DNA of 64,000 bases from UBA2330 sp049293015 (GTDB lineage Bacteria; Bacteroidota; Ignavibacteria; Tepidaquicellales; Tepidaquicellaceae): assembly GCA_049293015.1 (NCBI GenBank), contig JBATSB010000111.1, forward strand, positions 25,299 to 89,298, read 5' to 3'. Shown in pieces: positions 25,247-34,750 of the stretch (its first letter is position 1; each line of letters starts with the position of its first letter). A model generated the notes under the pieces. It saw only the letters and a list, made by a program, of their open reading frames with translations, was not told the origin of the DNA and did no database searches. A program made the position numbers and the translations under genes.

Positions 25247-25927
25247 ATGAAATATTTTTTAATAGCCATATTATGTGTCATTTTTTTAAATGACGGTATA
25301 TCTCAAACTGACGGTGTCAGTAAAAACTCATCGCCATTTAAAATTGCAAGACTGAAATACTCAGGCGGAGGGGATTGGTATAATGACCCGTCTGCAGAAA
25401 TCAATATGATGGATTATCTAAAAAAAAATACTGTCATTGATGTAGATGAACCTAAATTCTATTCTGTTGATGTCGCCTCTGATGATATCTTTAATTATCC
25501 ATTCATTTTAATTACCGGTCACGGAAACATAGAGTTCTCTCAGTCTGAAGCAGCACGTCTCCGAAAGTATCTTGAATCAGGCGGTTTTTTATATGCAGAT
25601 GATGATTACGGAATGAATGAATCATTTAGAATAGAACTTAAAAAAATATTTCCAGATGATGAGCTACAGGAACTTCCATTCACTCATGAGATCTATAATT
25701 CACATTTTTCCTTTCCAGGCGGATTGCCTAAGATACATGAGCATGACCAAAAACCCCCGCAGGGATTTGGTATATATAAAAATGGAAGACTTTGCGTTTA
25801 CTATACTTTTGAAACAAATATATCTGACGGATGGGCTGATACAAAAGAACATCAGGATCCTCCCGAAAAAAAAGAAGAGTCTTTTAAAATGGGTACTAAC
25901 ATTATTGTTTATTCACTGATGAATTAG
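25247..25927 (+). CDS. Exported DUF4159-domain protein
   Basis: 226 residues with a signal peptide (residues 1-19, MKYFLIAILCVIFLNDGIS). The DUF4159 pattern is clear: FKIARLKYSGGGDWYNDPSAE near the start, YPFILITGHGNIEFSQSEAARLRKYLESGGFLYADDDYG in the middle, FTHEIY then GFGIYKNGRLCVYYTFETNISDGW towards the end. The fold is related to glutamine-amidotransferase-like domains, and the family often accompanies MoxR/DUF58 gene sets, which are absent here. Function unknown; periplasmic location inferred. Confidence 0.85.
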   Translation: MKYFLIAILCVIFLNDGISQTDGVSKNSSPFKIARLKYSGGGDWYNDPSAEINMMDYLKKNTVIDVDEPKFYSVDVASDDIFNYPFILITGHGNIEFSQSEAARLRKYLESGGFLYADDDYGMNESFRIELKKIFPDDELQELPFTHEIYNSHFSFPGGLPKIHEHDQKPPQGFGIYKNGRLCVYYTFETNISDGWADTKEHQDPPEKKEESFKMGTNIIVYSLMN

Positions 25928-25966
25928 TTATTTCAATTTTAATGTTAATTTTATTTTAATTATAAA

Positions 25967-26872
25967 ATGATCTTAAAAAAATATCCGGATTCGATACCTA
26001 ATGTCAAAGATAATTTCATTGTACATTTTACTTCGCATTCTTCAGAACTCGGCAGGCATATAACGCCTCTTACTGTCAAATGCTCTATGAAGGGACTTGA
26101 AAAATTTCACACATCAGAAAGTTCATACGGTGTAAGTCCAGCTAGTTTTCTGATCTTGAATGAAGGACAAGAATGTGAAAGCTCTATAAAAAATGAATCC
26201 GAATCTTTCTCGATTTATTTTAAACCCGAGTTTGCAAATTCAGCTTTGAAAAGTCTAATTACTCCAAGTGATAAAATGCTGAATCATTCATTTAAACCTG
26301 TAAGTCAGCCGGTACATTTTTTTGAAAAATTGTATCCGCATAATCAATATCTCTCTCCTGTAATAATGAAAATGAGGCTTGCTTCGAAAGTGAATTATGA
26401 TGATGAAAACTGGCTGAAAGAAAGATATTTTGAATTGCTCTATGGTCTTCTGAAAGTTCACAGAGATTTATATAAAGAAATTGAAAGACTTCCACCGGTA
26501 AAACTTTCCACTAAAACTGAACTTTACAGACGAGTCAGTATTGCAAAGGAATACATTGATATGGAATTTACTAATGATCTTACACTTGATAAAATTTCAA
26601 AAAAAGCATGTCTGTCACAATTTCATTTCCTCAGAATTTTTAAATCCGTTTATAAACAAACTCCGCATCAGTATCTCACTAAAAAAAGAATTGATAGTGC
26701 CATAGATCTTTTAAGAAAATCTGACATGTCTGTAACAGAAATCTGCTTTGAGATCGGCTTTGAAAGTGTTAGTTCATTTAGCTGGCTATTTAAAAACAAA
26801 TTTGGTTTATCTCCCGAGACATTCAGAGAAAGCTACCGCAGAAATATGATGAAATTCAAACTGCTAAAATAG
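25967..26872 (+). CDS. AraC-family transcriptional regulator
   Basis: 301 residues. The C-terminal 100 residues form the double helix-turn-helix: AKEYIDMEFTNDLTLDKISKKACLSQFHFLRIFKSVYKQTPHQYLTKKRIDSAIDLL, then SVTEICFEIGFESVSSFSWLFKNKFGLSPETFR. The N-terminal 180 residues form a cupin-like sensing region of unknown ligand. It starts 39 bases after the DUF4159 gene and is followed by a VOC-family gene in the same direction, a possible target. Confidence 0.93.
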   Translation: MILKKYPDSIPNVKDNFIVHFTSHSSELGRHITPLTVKCSMKGLEKFHTSESSYGVSPASFLILNEGQECESSIKNESESFSIYFKPEFANSALKSLITPSDKMLNHSFKPVSQPVHFFEKLYPHNQYLSPVIMKMRLASKVNYDDENWLKERYFELLYGLLKVHRDLYKEIERLPPVKLSTKTELYRRVSIAKEYIDMEFTNDLTLDKISKKACLSQFHFLRIFKSVYKQTPHQYLTKKRIDSAIDLLRKSDMSVTEICFEIGFESVSSFSWLFKNKFGLSPETFRESYRRNMMKFKLLK

Positions 26873-27028
26873 TTCATCTTTATTCTATATAAACCCTGTT
26901 TTATTTTTCCGCTTCAAAAACTTCGAATTCATTTACACCTCAAATTTCATATTCAAAATTAGCAATAATCAAGAAGTATTCGGTTATTGAAATTCATATA
27001 TTTATTAAAATTTTTAAAATCTAAAAAT

Positions 27029-27034
27029 AGGAGA
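27029..27034 (+). promoter_or_regulatory. Strong Shine-Dalgarno site of the VOC gene
   Basis: AGGAGA six bases before the ATG. Such a strong site is rare in this window; the only similar one precedes the Spy-like gene (51881). Confidence 0.7.
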
Positions 27035-27039
27035 TAGAA

Positions 27040-27402
27040 ATGGCAAACTCAATCAACTGGTTCGAGATCCCTGTAACGGATTTCGGCAGAGCAAAAAAGT
27101 TCTACAGTGAAATTTTCGGAATTGAAATGCATGAAGAAATGATGGGTCCGCATCAGATGGGATTCTTTCCGGGTGAAGGTGTAAGCGGTGCGATCGTTAA
27201 AGCTGAAGGATATAAACCGTCAATGGATGGAGCTCTTGTTTATCTTTCTGGAGGTGAAGACCTTACAGGTGTTATGAATAAAATTGAAGGCGCAGGTGGT
27301 AAAATTCTACAGCCAAAATCTAAAGTTACTGATGAGATAGGATTCATTGCTATCTTTTCAGACTCTGAAGGAAATAAAGTAGCGCTTCATTCACCGAAAT
27401 AA
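27040..27402 (+). CDS. VOC-family (glyoxalase-like) protein
   Basis: 120 residues with the vicinal-oxygen-chelate pattern: INWFEIPVTDFGRAKKFYSEIFGIEM at the start, MGFFPGEGVSGAIVKAEGYKPS, then GGKILQPKSKVTDEIGFIAIFSDSEGNKVALHSPK. Members bind divalent metal and act as dioxygenases, lyases or resistance proteins; many are uncharacterised. The protein is a single-module subunit that would dimerise. It is a monocistronic unit with its own strong ribosome site and terminator, which suggests notable expression. Confidence 0.92.
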   Translation: MANSINWFEIPVTDFGRAKKFYSEIFGIEMHEEMMGPHQMGFFPGEGVSGAIVKAEGYKPSMDGALVYLSGGEDLTGVMNKIEGAGGKILQPKSKVTDEIGFIAIFSDSEGNKVALHSPK

Positions 27403-27426
27403 TTTTCAAATTTTATATGCATTTAT

Positions 27427-27455
27427 AAACCCGGCTGTATTAAACCGGGTTTTTT
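27427..27455 (+). terminator. Intrinsic terminator after the VOC gene
   Basis: AAACCCGG / CCGGGTTT stem followed by a T-run, 25 bases after the stop codon. Confidence 0.9.
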
Positions 27456-27618
27456 ATTAAGTTTTTTTAAAAATATTAAATTTTCACAACTGTAAAATTA
27501 GTTGTTTATTTTGAATTTTCATCTAAATTTACATGACGTATATTAAAATATTTTAAGTGTGTTTTTACTTTTTAATATTGATTATTTTATAAAAAAAATT
27601 TGAAATAATTTGAATAAA

Positions 27619-29676
27619 ATGAAACCAACAATAATATTCTTATTGATTTCATTAGCTGGAATCTTTTCACAAAATGAAATTTTATTTTCACAGTCTGATG
27701 ATGGTATGAGATCCGGGATCGATGCGGAAAACCTTAACAATTCTATAGATCCAAATTCTGATTTCTACAGCTTTGCCTGCTCAAACTGGTTTGATAAAAA
27801 TCCAATCCCCGGTGAAAGCAGCAGATGGGGAACATGGGATGTTATAATTGAAAAAAATAATGAAGTATTAAGATCCATTCTCGAAAAAGCTGCTGCTAAT
27901 ACTTCAGCACCAAAAGGAAGTCTTGAACAAAAACTCGGTGATCTGTATTATACTGCAATGGATACTGTGAAAATTGAAAAAGATGGTATCGCACCACTTG
28001 CAAAATATCTCGCTATGATAGACGGGATTTCCAATAAAGATGAATTTCAGAAAGTACTTGCATATTTAAAATCGATTGGTACAGGCGGAGTGTTCAGCTT
28101 TCGTGCAGGACAGGATGATAAGAACAGTAATAATGTAATTCTTAATTTATATCAAAGCGGACTTGGACTTCCGGGTAAAGAGTATTACACAAAGGATGAT
28201 GAAAATTCAATTAAGACCCGTGAAAAGTATATGGAGTTTATGAATACCATTTTTACTTTTATGGGAAATGATATTTCCACTGCTGCAAATATTTCCCGAA
28301 GAATTATGGACATTGAAAAACGTATGGCTGATGCTTCAATGACCAGACTCGAAATGAGACCTGCAGAAGCAACATATCATCTTATGTCTCTGCAGGAAGT
28401 CAGAGATCTTATGCCTGATTATAATTTTGATGTTTTGTTTACGGAAATCGGATTAGACGATTTAAGAAAATTTGATAAAGGAATAAACGTAGGTCAGCCC
28501 GAATTTTTTAAAGAAATAAACCAAATGATTACTGATGTTAGTATCGATGACTGGAAAAATTATCTGAAATGGAATCTCGTTAGAAATAATGTCGACAAAC
28601 TCAGTTCGGATTTTGAGAATGCTAATTTTGAATTTTATGGAAAGACTCTTAGAGGCAATGAAGTACAAAAGCCGAGATGGAAAAAAAGTATCAGCTTTGT
28701 TGAATCTGCAATGGGTGAACCGCTTGGTCAGCTTTTTGTAGAATTGAGATTCAAACCTGAAACAAAAGCTAAAGCACTTGAGATGGTAAATAATATTAAA
28801 GAATCATTTAAAGACAGGATCAATCAAAATGAATGGATGAGCGATGCTACTAAAAAAGAAGCATTAAAAAAATTAAGTACATTTATTGTAAAGATCGGAT
28901 ATACTGATGAATGGAAAGATTATTCAGGACTTGAGATTGACAGGGTTTCATTTGTAGATAATATGATCAGAGCTTCTGAATACAGGATGAAGCTTAATCT
29001 TGATAAGATAGGAAAACCCGTTGACAAGAATGAATGGTATATGTATCCGCAGACTGTGAACGCTTATTACAGTGCATCAAACAATGAGATCGTATTTCCC
29101 GCAGGCATTATGCAGCCGCCGTTTTTTGATCCGGAAGTCGAGGATGCTGTAAATTACGGCGGCATCGGTGCAGTAATTGGTCATGAGATATCTCACGGTT
29201 TTGATGATCAGGGAAGAAAATATGACGGTGATGGAAATCTTAAAGACTGGTGGACAGAAGAAGATGCTGATAAATTCAAAGAGCGTGCTGATATGCTCGC
29301 AAAACAATACAGCGGTTATCAGGCTGTCGATTCCTATTACGTTGACGGAAATTTAACTTTGGGTGAAAATATTGCAGACCTGGGTGGACTTATTACAGCA
29401 TACCATGCTTACATGAAAACAATCGGTTATAATGATGATGTTAAAATAGACGGATTTACTCCTTCGCAAAGATTCTTTATTGGATTTGCACAAATGTGGA
29501 AGAGTAATTACAGACCTGAAATGCTGACTATGCTTGTTAAAACTGATTCACACTCTCCTCCAAAATTCAGAGTGAATGGTACTATTTATAATATTCCTGA
29601 ATTCATGAAAGCTTTCGGTGGAAAAGAAGGTGATCAGATGATCAATTCAAAAAATAAAATTGTTGTGATATGGTAA
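27619..29676 (+). CDS. M13-family (neprilysin/PepO-like) zinc metallopeptidase
   Basis: 685 residues from the ATG at 27619, which gives a clean signal peptide (MKPTIIFLLISLAGIFSQ). A TTG three codons upstream is a poorer start. The zinc site is H522-E523-x-x-H526 (GHEISHGFDDQG), with third ligand E583 (GENIADLGG). The upstream NAYYSASNNEIVFPAGIMQPPFF and the C-terminal YRPEMLTMLVKTDSHSPPKFRVNG are family hallmarks. It is secreted or periplasmic and cleaves peptides rather than large proteins. A bidirectional terminator follows. Confidence 0.97.
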   Translation: MKPTIIFLLISLAGIFSQNEILFSQSDDGMRSGIDAENLNNSIDPNSDFYSFACSNWFDKNPIPGESSRWGTWDVIIEKNNEVLRSILEKAAANTSAPKGSLEQKLGDLYYTAMDTVKIEKDGIAPLAKYLAMIDGISNKDEFQKVLAYLKSIGTGGVFSFRAGQDDKNSNNVILNLYQSGLGLPGKEYYTKDDENSIKTREKYMEFMNTIFTFMGNDISTAANISRRIMDIEKRMADASMTRLEMRPAEATYHLMSLQEVRDLMPDYNFDVLFTEIGLDDLRKFDKGINVGQPEFFKEINQMITDVSIDDWKNYLKWNLVRNNVDKLSSDFENANFEFYGKTLRGNEVQKPRWKKSISFVESAMGEPLGQLFVELRFKPETKAKALEMVNNIKESFKDRINQNEWMSDATKKEALKKLSTFIVKIGYTDEWKDYSGLEIDRVSFVDNMIRASEYRMKLNLDKIGKPVDKNEWYMYPQTVNAYYSASNNEIVFPAGIMQPPFFDPEVEDAVNYGGIGAVIGHEISHGFDDQGRKYDGDGNLKDWWTEEDADKFKERADMLAKQYSGYQAVDSYYVDGNLTLGENIADLGGLITAYHAYMKTIGYNDDVKIDGFTPSQRFFIGFAQMWKSNYRPEMLTMLVKTDSHSPPKFRVNGTIYNIPEFMKAFGGKEGDQMINSKNKIVVIW

Positions 29677-29757
29677 GAGTTATAGTAAACTGTATCTGTT
29701 AAAAAAATATTTTAAAGTTAATGCGATTTTAAATTTCTTACTTCTCAGCTATATATA

Positions 29758-29796
29758 AAAAATTCCGGATACAATAATTTTGTATCCGGAATTTTT
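29758..29796. terminator. Bidirectional terminator between M13 peptidase and thioredoxin-like genes
   Basis: AATTCCGGATACA / TGTATCCGGAATT perfect stem with A-run and T-run on the two sides, placed between convergent genes. Confidence 0.9.
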
Positions 29797-29817
29797 GTAA
29801 AAGAATCTCAGTAACCT

Positions 29818-30429
29818 TTAATCAGAAGAAATTATATTTAAAAAATCAGAAAGCTCTTTCTGAAATGTTACCGTCCTGTCTTTTGCATACCAAAGCTGAA
29901 TTTCTTTTGTCGCTTCTTCATGAGAATAATCTTTTTTTAATTTAGCTTCCCTCATTATCTCTTGAGCAGGATCAGGCCTTGGTCCCCATCTTCCAATTAC
30001 CTCGAAAGTTTCTTTTTTAATCAGAAGAAATACAGGGATCGATCTCGTACCATTTGTCAGGAACTGATCCATCACCTCGGGATTTTCATCTCGGAAAATT
30101 ATTTTTACTTCCACATTTTGATTATAATCACTTATAACTTTCAAAGGCGGAAGATTCTGAGCTACATCGCCGCACCATGATTCGGCTATAACAAGAATGA
30201 TAAGAGGACTTACTATTTTATCAAGCTGTATTTTTAATTCTTCATTTAATACTGTAGTCTTTTCAATCCGCTTTACTCTTTCAGCATTAAGCTTTGTAAA
30301 ATATATGTTGCTTTCTGATTGATTGTTGCCTGAAGCCCTGTTATTTACAATTAATTTGCTAACAAGCTCTTTGTAGGTATCATATGAAAATGCGTTTTCA
30401 ATCAGCTCTTTGGTTAAAATGTTTTTCAT
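29818..30429 (-). CDS. Thioredoxin-fold family protein
   Basis: 203 residues. LIILVIAESWCGDVAQNLPPLKVISD has the active-site WCGD, which carries only one cysteine of the usual CxxC motif. The cis-proline region is TRSIPVFLLI. An N-terminal helical segment (residues 1-60) and a C-terminal helix flank the domain. It matches the 'thioredoxin family' group common in Bacteroidetes, whose role in thiol metabolism is unclear. It has no signal peptide, so it should be cytosolic. It is transcribed alone. Confidence 0.85.
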   Translation of the reverse strand: MKNILTKELIENAFSYDTYKELVSKLIVNNRASGNNQSESNIYFTKLNAERVKRIEKTTVLNEELKIQLDKIVSPLIILVIAESWCGDVAQNLPPLKVISDYNQNVEVKIIFRDENPEVMDQFLTNGTRSIPVFLLIKKETFEVIGRWGPRPDPAQEIMREAKLKKDYSHEEATKEIQLWYAKDRTVTFQKELSDFLNIISSD

Positions 30430-30493
30430 GAATATATAAATTTATATTGTATACAATTTACCTCGATAAACTTTAAAATAAAATTCATTTTTA

Positions 30494-30529
30494 AATAAAA
30501 AACCCGGTCAGATCTCTCCGCCCGGATTT
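30494..30529 (-). terminator. Intrinsic terminator of the eno-queA operon
   Basis: On the minus strand: AAATCCGG / CCGGGTTT stem (one T-G pair), 14-base loop, followed by TTTTTTATTT. It lies about 25 bases after queA. Confidence 0.75.
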
Positions 30530-30553
30530 AATAATTTATATTAGATCTTATTT

Positions 30554-31591
30554 TTAGATTATAAGCAATGCATCGCCATAACTGTAAAATCTGTATTTCT
30601 CTTTTATAGCTTTTTTGTATGCTTTCATAACCAGATCTCTGTCAGCAATCGAACAGGTAAGCATCAGTAATGTACTCTGAGGCAAATGAAAGTTTGTGAC
30701 AAATTTATCTATCACCCTGACTGACTGTGGCGGATGAATGAATTTATCAGTCCAGCCCTTTCCGTATCTGACATGCTTGCTGGTGACTACGTTACTTTCC
30801 AGCACTCTTGCAACTGATGTACCGACTGCAATTACTTTTCTTCCTTTCTTCTGAATTGCAGCATTTATAATGTCAGCCGAATCTTTTGAAAGCTCATAAT
30901 ACTCTGAATCCATTCTGTGCTTAGAAAGATCTTCCACTTCTACAAGTCTGAATGTTCCAAGTCCGATATGTAAAGTAATAAATGCTATCTTAATCCCTTT
31001 AGCTTCTATTTTTTTCAGCAGTTCTTTTGTAAAATGCAGACCTGAAGTAGGCGCTGCTACTGAACCAATATTCTTTGCATATACTGTCTGATAATCTTCT
31101 TTGTCTTTTTCAGTGGATTCTCTTTTGATGTAAGGCGGAAGCGGTGTCCTGCCGAGCTTTTCTATATACTTTGAAAAATCTCCGTTATAATTAAATCTAA
31201 CGATTCTGCCTCTTGAAGTTGTATTGTCTATTACTTCACAGTAAAGATTTTTTGTAAAAAATATTCTGTTTCCGATCCTTACTTTTCTCGCCGGATCTAC
31301 TACGACATCCCAGATATTTTCATCTTCAGATAATTGTCTCAAAAGAAAAACTTCGATCTTTGCCTTGGTCTTTTCCTTTGTCCCGTATAATCTCGCATTG
31401 AAAACCTTAGAGTCATTTAATACAAGTACGTCGCCGGATTCCATGTAATTGATTATATCCTTAAATTTCTTTGTTTCAATATCACCAGTTTCCTTATTGA
31501 TAACCATTAACTTACAGGCATCTCTGGGAGACTTTGGGTTCTTTGCAATCAGGTTCTTTGGAATCGCGTATTTAAATTGTGAAAGTTTCAT
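30554..31591 (-). CDS. queA: tRNA preQ1(34) S-adenosylmethionine ribosyltransferase-isomerase QueA
   Basis: 345 residues. It transfers and isomerises the ribosyl part of S-adenosylmethionine to preQ1 in tRNA, the penultimate step of queuosine synthesis. Typical blocks are visible: SQFKYAIPKNLIAKNPKSPRDACKLMV, DVLVLNDSKVFNARLYG, SVAAPTSGLHFT, HIGLGTFRLVEVEDLSKHRMDSEYYEL and TNFHLPQSTLLMLTCSI. It lies 33 bases after eno on the same strand. Other queuosine genes are not in the window. Confidence 0.97.
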   Translation of the reverse strand: MKLSQFKYAIPKNLIAKNPKSPRDACKLMVINKETGDIETKKFKDIINYMESGDVLVLNDSKVFNARLYGTKEKTKAKIEVFLLRQLSEDENIWDVVVDPARKVRIGNRIFFTKNLYCEVIDNTTSRGRIVRFNYNGDFSKYIEKLGRTPLPPYIKRESTEKDKEDYQTVYAKNIGSVAAPTSGLHFTKELLKKIEAKGIKIAFITLHIGLGTFRLVEVEDLSKHRMDSEYYELSKDSADIINAAIQKKGRKVIAVGTSVARVLESNVVTSKHVRYGKGWTDKFIHPPQSVRVIDKFVTNFHLPQSTLLMLTCSIADRDLVMKAYKKAIKEKYRFYSYGDALLII

Positions 31592-31624
31592 TTTTTATAA
31601 GTGTTATAATTGTTCTGATTAATA

Positions 31625-32911
31625 TTATTTTATATTGTAAAAAGCATTAATGCCCGGATAGACTGCTGTAGAAGACAGCTCTTCTTCAATTCTCAGTAGT
31701 CTGTTATATTTTGCAACTCTGTCCGTTCGTGATAAAGATCCCGTCTTGATCTGTCCTGCATTTGTCGCAACTGCAAGATCAGCAATTGTAGTATCCTCTG
31801 TCTCGCCGCTTCTGTGACTGATCACTGCAGTGTAATTGTGAATCTTTGCAAGCTCAATGGCATTCAGCGTTTCAGTGAGTGTGCCAATCTGATTTACTTT
31901 TACGAGAATGGAATTTCCAATTTTCTTCTCAATTCCTTTTTGAAGAATTTCAGTATTTGTAACAAAAAGATCATCACCTACGATCTGAACTTTTTTACCA
32001 AGCGCATCTGTCAAAAGCTTCCATCCCGCCCAGTCATTTTCAGCCATACCGTCTTCAATGCTTATGATCGGATAATCTTTTACAAGCTTTTCATAAAGCT
32101 TTACCATCTGTTCGGAAGTCTTATCAGGAATATGTGATTTATAAAAATTGTATTTACCATTTTTCCACATCTCACTGGAAGCAACATCGAGTCCGAGATA
32201 TATATCTTTACCGGCTTTATATCCGGCTTTAGTGATCGCTTCCATGATGACTTCGATCGCTTCTTCATTGGACTTCAGATTCGGAGCAAATCCGCCTTCG
32301 TCACCTACGTTTGTATTGTAATTTTTTTTGTGAAGTACATTTCTCAGTGAATGAAAAACTTCCGTTCCGTATCTCAGCGCTTCGGAAAAACTTTTTGCCC
32401 CTGCGGGAATGATCATGAACTCCTGAAAATCAACTGTATTGTCGGCATGCTTTCCTCCGTTTATAATATTCATCATCGGAACCGGAAGTGTCTTTGCATT
32501 CACTCCGCCGATATATTTATAAAGAGGCATTTTCAGATAATTTGCAGATGCATGTGCTGCAGCAAGTGAAACGCCGAGTAATGCATTAGCTCCGAGCTTT
32601 GATTTATTTTTAGTGTTATCAAGTTTTATTAGGACTTCATCGATCAAATTCTGATCGAGACAGTTCATCCCGTTAATTTTTTTCGCAATCGTATTTTTAA
32701 TATTTCCGACTGCTTTCGAAACTCCTTTTCCGAGGTAACGTTTTTTATCGCCGTCGCGAAGTTCTACGGCTTCTCTTTCACCGGTGGAAGCGCCGGAAGG
32801 TACAGCAGCTCTGCCGATTGTACCGTCTTTTAATATTACTTCCGCTTCTAATGTTGGGTTACCTCTTGAGTCTAATATCTCTCTTGCGTGGACTTTATGT
32901 ATTACGGGCAT
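31625..32911 (-). CDS. eno: Enolase
   Basis: 428 residues. It interconverts 2-phosphoglycerate and phosphoenolpyruvate in glycolysis. Family blocks include IHKVHAREILDSRGNPTLEAEV, VPSGASTGEREAVELRDGD, the Mg-binding DVASSE, SIEDG and VGDDLFVTN, the catalytic lysine in ILVKVNQIGTLTE, and SHRSGETEDTTIADLAV. It is the first gene of an eno-queA unit. The roughly 570 bases upstream contain a large dispersed repeat. Confidence 0.98.
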   Translation of the reverse strand: MPVIHKVHAREILDSRGNPTLEAEVILKDGTIGRAAVPSGASTGEREAVELRDGDKKRYLGKGVSKAVGNIKNTIAKKINGMNCLDQNLIDEVLIKLDNTKNKSKLGANALLGVSLAAAHASANYLKMPLYKYIGGVNAKTLPVPMMNIINGGKHADNTVDFQEFMIIPAGAKSFSEALRYGTEVFHSLRNVLHKKNYNTNVGDEGGFAPNLKSNEEAIEVIMEAITKAGYKAGKDIYLGLDVASSEMWKNGKYNFYKSHIPDKTSEQMVKLYEKLVKDYPIISIEDGMAENDWAGWKLLTDALGKKVQIVGDDLFVTNTEILQKGIEKKIGNSILVKVNQIGTLTETLNAIELAKIHNYTAVISHRSGETEDTTIADLAVATNAGQIKTGSLSRTDRVAKYNRLLRIEEELSSTAVYPGINAFYNIK

Positions 32912-33129
32912 GTATTGTTAAGGTGGTTTTTAAAAAGTCGTTTAAAATAAACTATATATGCTGTGAAAGCAATTCAAAAACCAGTGTCATTTCAGTGCTG
33001 TCCAAAAACAATTTTGAAAAGATAATAAAGTTTAATAATATCTTTTTTTGGAAAGATTATTATGTCGTTTAAATCTAATCCTAAATAATTGTAACATTCA
33101 TAAACATTGAAGTTTTTTGTTATAAAAAA

Positions 33130-33395
33130 TCCCGCCTGTAATACATTGCCGTTAAGAATTCTTAAGAAATTGAAAAAATAAAATATCCTTGTCTGAGAAA
33201 TTTGCGAAGCAAATTTTGAGTTGGATATTTTATTTCAATTTCGAAATGAATTTAGGCAATTTATTACCAGCGGGCGACTTTTTTTGTTACTTTTGGAGCC
33301 TGTCCCCTCATGCTTTTAGAGGGGAGTCGTTCAAAAAAAGTAAGTAGAATATAATGAATCTTGAATATTGTAATGAAACGATTTGTAAAGATGTA
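33130..33395. repeat. About 265-bp structured dispersed repeat, copy A
   Basis: It is nearly identical to 57751-58021. Internal structure: an outer imperfect stem (CCCGCCTGTAATACATTGCC pairing with GGCAATTTATTACCAGCGGG), the 14-bp palindrome TTAAGAATTCTTAA, a nested long stem (GAAATTGAA..AAAATATCC with GGATATTTTATTTCAATTTC) closed by AAATTTGC-GAA-GCAAATTT, then a CCCCTC..GAGGGG hairpin inside a GCGAC..GTCG region. It has no convincing open frame. It fills most of the gap between eno and the DUF1579 gene; the remaining bases on each side show nothing I can name. Confidence 0.85.
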
Positions 33396-33478
33396 GTGAA
33401 GTTTATCAATTTCTATTCACAACTCTCTTTCAAAAAAAAATCATTCTCATTACATTCTCAAAAATCTAAATTAAAAAA

Positions 33479-33976
33479 ATGGCTAAAGAAAAATTTGCAG
33501 AATCTTCTGAAAAAGGAAGACATTTTAAACTCATGCAGCTTACAGGCAAATGGGAAGGTTCAGTTAAGACTTGGTTCGAACCCGATAAACTGGCTGACGA
33601 ATCAAAGATCTCAGGTGAGTTCAGACCAATTCTCAGCGGTAGATTTATTATGCATGAATATAAATATGAACTCGAAGGTAAAAGTCATGATGCAATTGCC
33701 ATTATCGGATTCAGCATTCCCGAACAGAAATATCAGATCGCTTATATGGATACTTTCCACTCAGGTACAAGTATAATGTTCTCAGAAGGTCAAGATATTG
33801 GTAAAGGAATTTCAGTGCTCGGCAGTTATGGTGATACAGATTATGATGAAAGATGGGGATGGAAAACTGACATCGATCTAAAAGACTATGACAACCTCAT
33901 TATTACTGCTTACAATGTAACTCCTGAAGGTGAAGAGGCAAAAGCTGTGGAGATAAGTTATAAGAGGACTGCCTGA
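33479..33976 (+). CDS. DUF1579-family protein
   Basis: 165 residues. The family signature is clear: GRHFKLMQLTGKWEGSVKTWFEP at the start, ISGEFRPILSGRFIMHEYKYELEGK, AIIGFSIPEQKYQIAYMDTFHSGTSIMF and LIITAYNVTPEGEEAKAVEISYKR at the end. It is predicted to be a lipocalin-like beta-barrel. It has no signal peptide. Function is unknown in the family. It stands alone, 83 bases after the large repeat. Confidence 0.88.
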   Translation: MAKEKFAESSEKGRHFKLMQLTGKWEGSVKTWFEPDKLADESKISGEFRPILSGRFIMHEYKYELEGKSHDAIAIIGFSIPEQKYQIAYMDTFHSGTSIMFSEGQDIGKGISVLGSYGDTDYDERWGWKTDIDLKDYDNLIITAYNVTPEGEEAKAVEISYKRTA

Positions 33977-34032
33977 ACTCAGCGCTTTTCAAAATATTTT
34001 TAAATTTAAAATAAACCTCTATATCGTTTCCG

Positions 34033-34058
34033 TTGAGTCACGTGCTCTTCGGACTCAG
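34033..34058. repeat. GCAGAGTC-type hairpin repeat, copy 3 (compensated stem)
   Basis: TTGAGTCACGTGCTCTTCGGACTCAG between two convergent genes. The loop matches the other copies, but the stem reads TGAGTC/GACTCA instead of AGAGTC/GACTCT. The change on both arms keeps the pairing. Confidence 0.75.
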
Positions 34059-34079
34059 TGGTTTGCCGAAATCAGAAAC

Positions 34080-34448
34080 TCACATCACAAGAATATTATT
34101 TATGACTCTCTTAAACTCTTCCTTTGTCATAATACTATCACAACCTGATTTAAAAAATTCATCTCGGTCAATTTCATCTGAAAAAACCGTCATAACTTTT
34201 TTCGAAGAGGATTCTTTATGAGAACGTATTTCATTAATAAGCTTTAAAGCATTTAAATTTTTATTATCAGCATCGATTATTATCATATCTAAATTTTCTT
34301 CCTTTGATAAATTCAGTGTATCTTCAAATTCAAAAGACTCACCAATTTCAACCTGACAATTCAGCTTGGTCAGAGTAAGAGCTGATATTTTTACAATACC
34401 CGAAAGTTCTTTGTCAGATGTTACAAGCAATATTTTTTTTGTGTTCAT
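34080..34448 (-). CDS. Stand-alone receiver-domain-like protein
   Basis: 122 residues from the ATG at 34448 (MNTKKILLVTSDKE). An in-frame ATG five codons upstream is less likely because it lies in a repeat region. The alternation of strands and helices fits a response-regulator receiver fold: ILLVTSD (acidic pocket), phosphoacceptor-like D59 in MIIIDADNKN, VMTVFSDE, and SIMTKEEF at the conserved-lysine position. Only one acidic residue is visible in the first pocket and the usual Lys-Pro is absent, so phosphorylation is uncertain. No kinase gene is adjacent. Confidence 0.6.
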   Translation of the reverse strand: MNTKKILLVTSDKELSGIVKISALTLTKLNCQVEIGESFEFEDTLNLSKEENLDMIIIDADNKNLNALKLINEIRSHKESSSKKVMTVFSDEIDRDEFFKSGCDSIMTKEEFKRVINNILVM

Positions 34449-34455
34449 ATTTTTC

Positions 34456-34750
34456 CGCCTCAAAGACTCAAAGACAAATAGTTAATAGTTAGTAGTTAAT
34501 AATTTAGGATTAATTGTTAAAAATTTAAAAAGGTTTTTCTTCGAGCCTTTGAGTCTTCGAGGCTTTGAGTCTTTGAGGCAAACCCAAAAACAGCCTCAGT
34601 TCTTTTTCAAGAAAAATTTAAAAAGGTTTTTCTTTGAACTTTAGAGACAAACTCAAAACAGTCTCAGTTCTTTTTTAAAAAAAATTTAAAAAGACTTTTC
34701 TTCGAGGCTTTGAGTCTTCGAGTCTTTGAGGCAAACCCAAAACAGCTGCG
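34456..34750. repeat. Imperfect tandem repeats of the TTTGAGTC(T/C)TTCGAGGC type
   Basis: Three imperfect units (about 34520-34611, 34612-34677, 34678-34750). Each starts AAATTTAAAAAG(G/A)(T/C)TTTTCTT, continues with CTTTGAGTCTTCGAGG-like words and ends near CAAACYCAAAACAG. The inverse words (CCTCAAAGACTCAAAGAC) occur at 34457. Related words recur at 3128-3155 and 43117-43194. It fills the gap ahead of nuoG. Confidence 0.7.

Noticed and set aside
27610..27618. TTG start for the M13 peptidase
   Set aside because: The ATG at 27619 gives a standard signal peptide, and the extra residues add nothing conserved.
33354..33776. 140-codon frame overlapping the DUF1579 gene
   Set aside because: It starts inside the large repeat and is out of frame with the clearly conserved DUF1579 protein.
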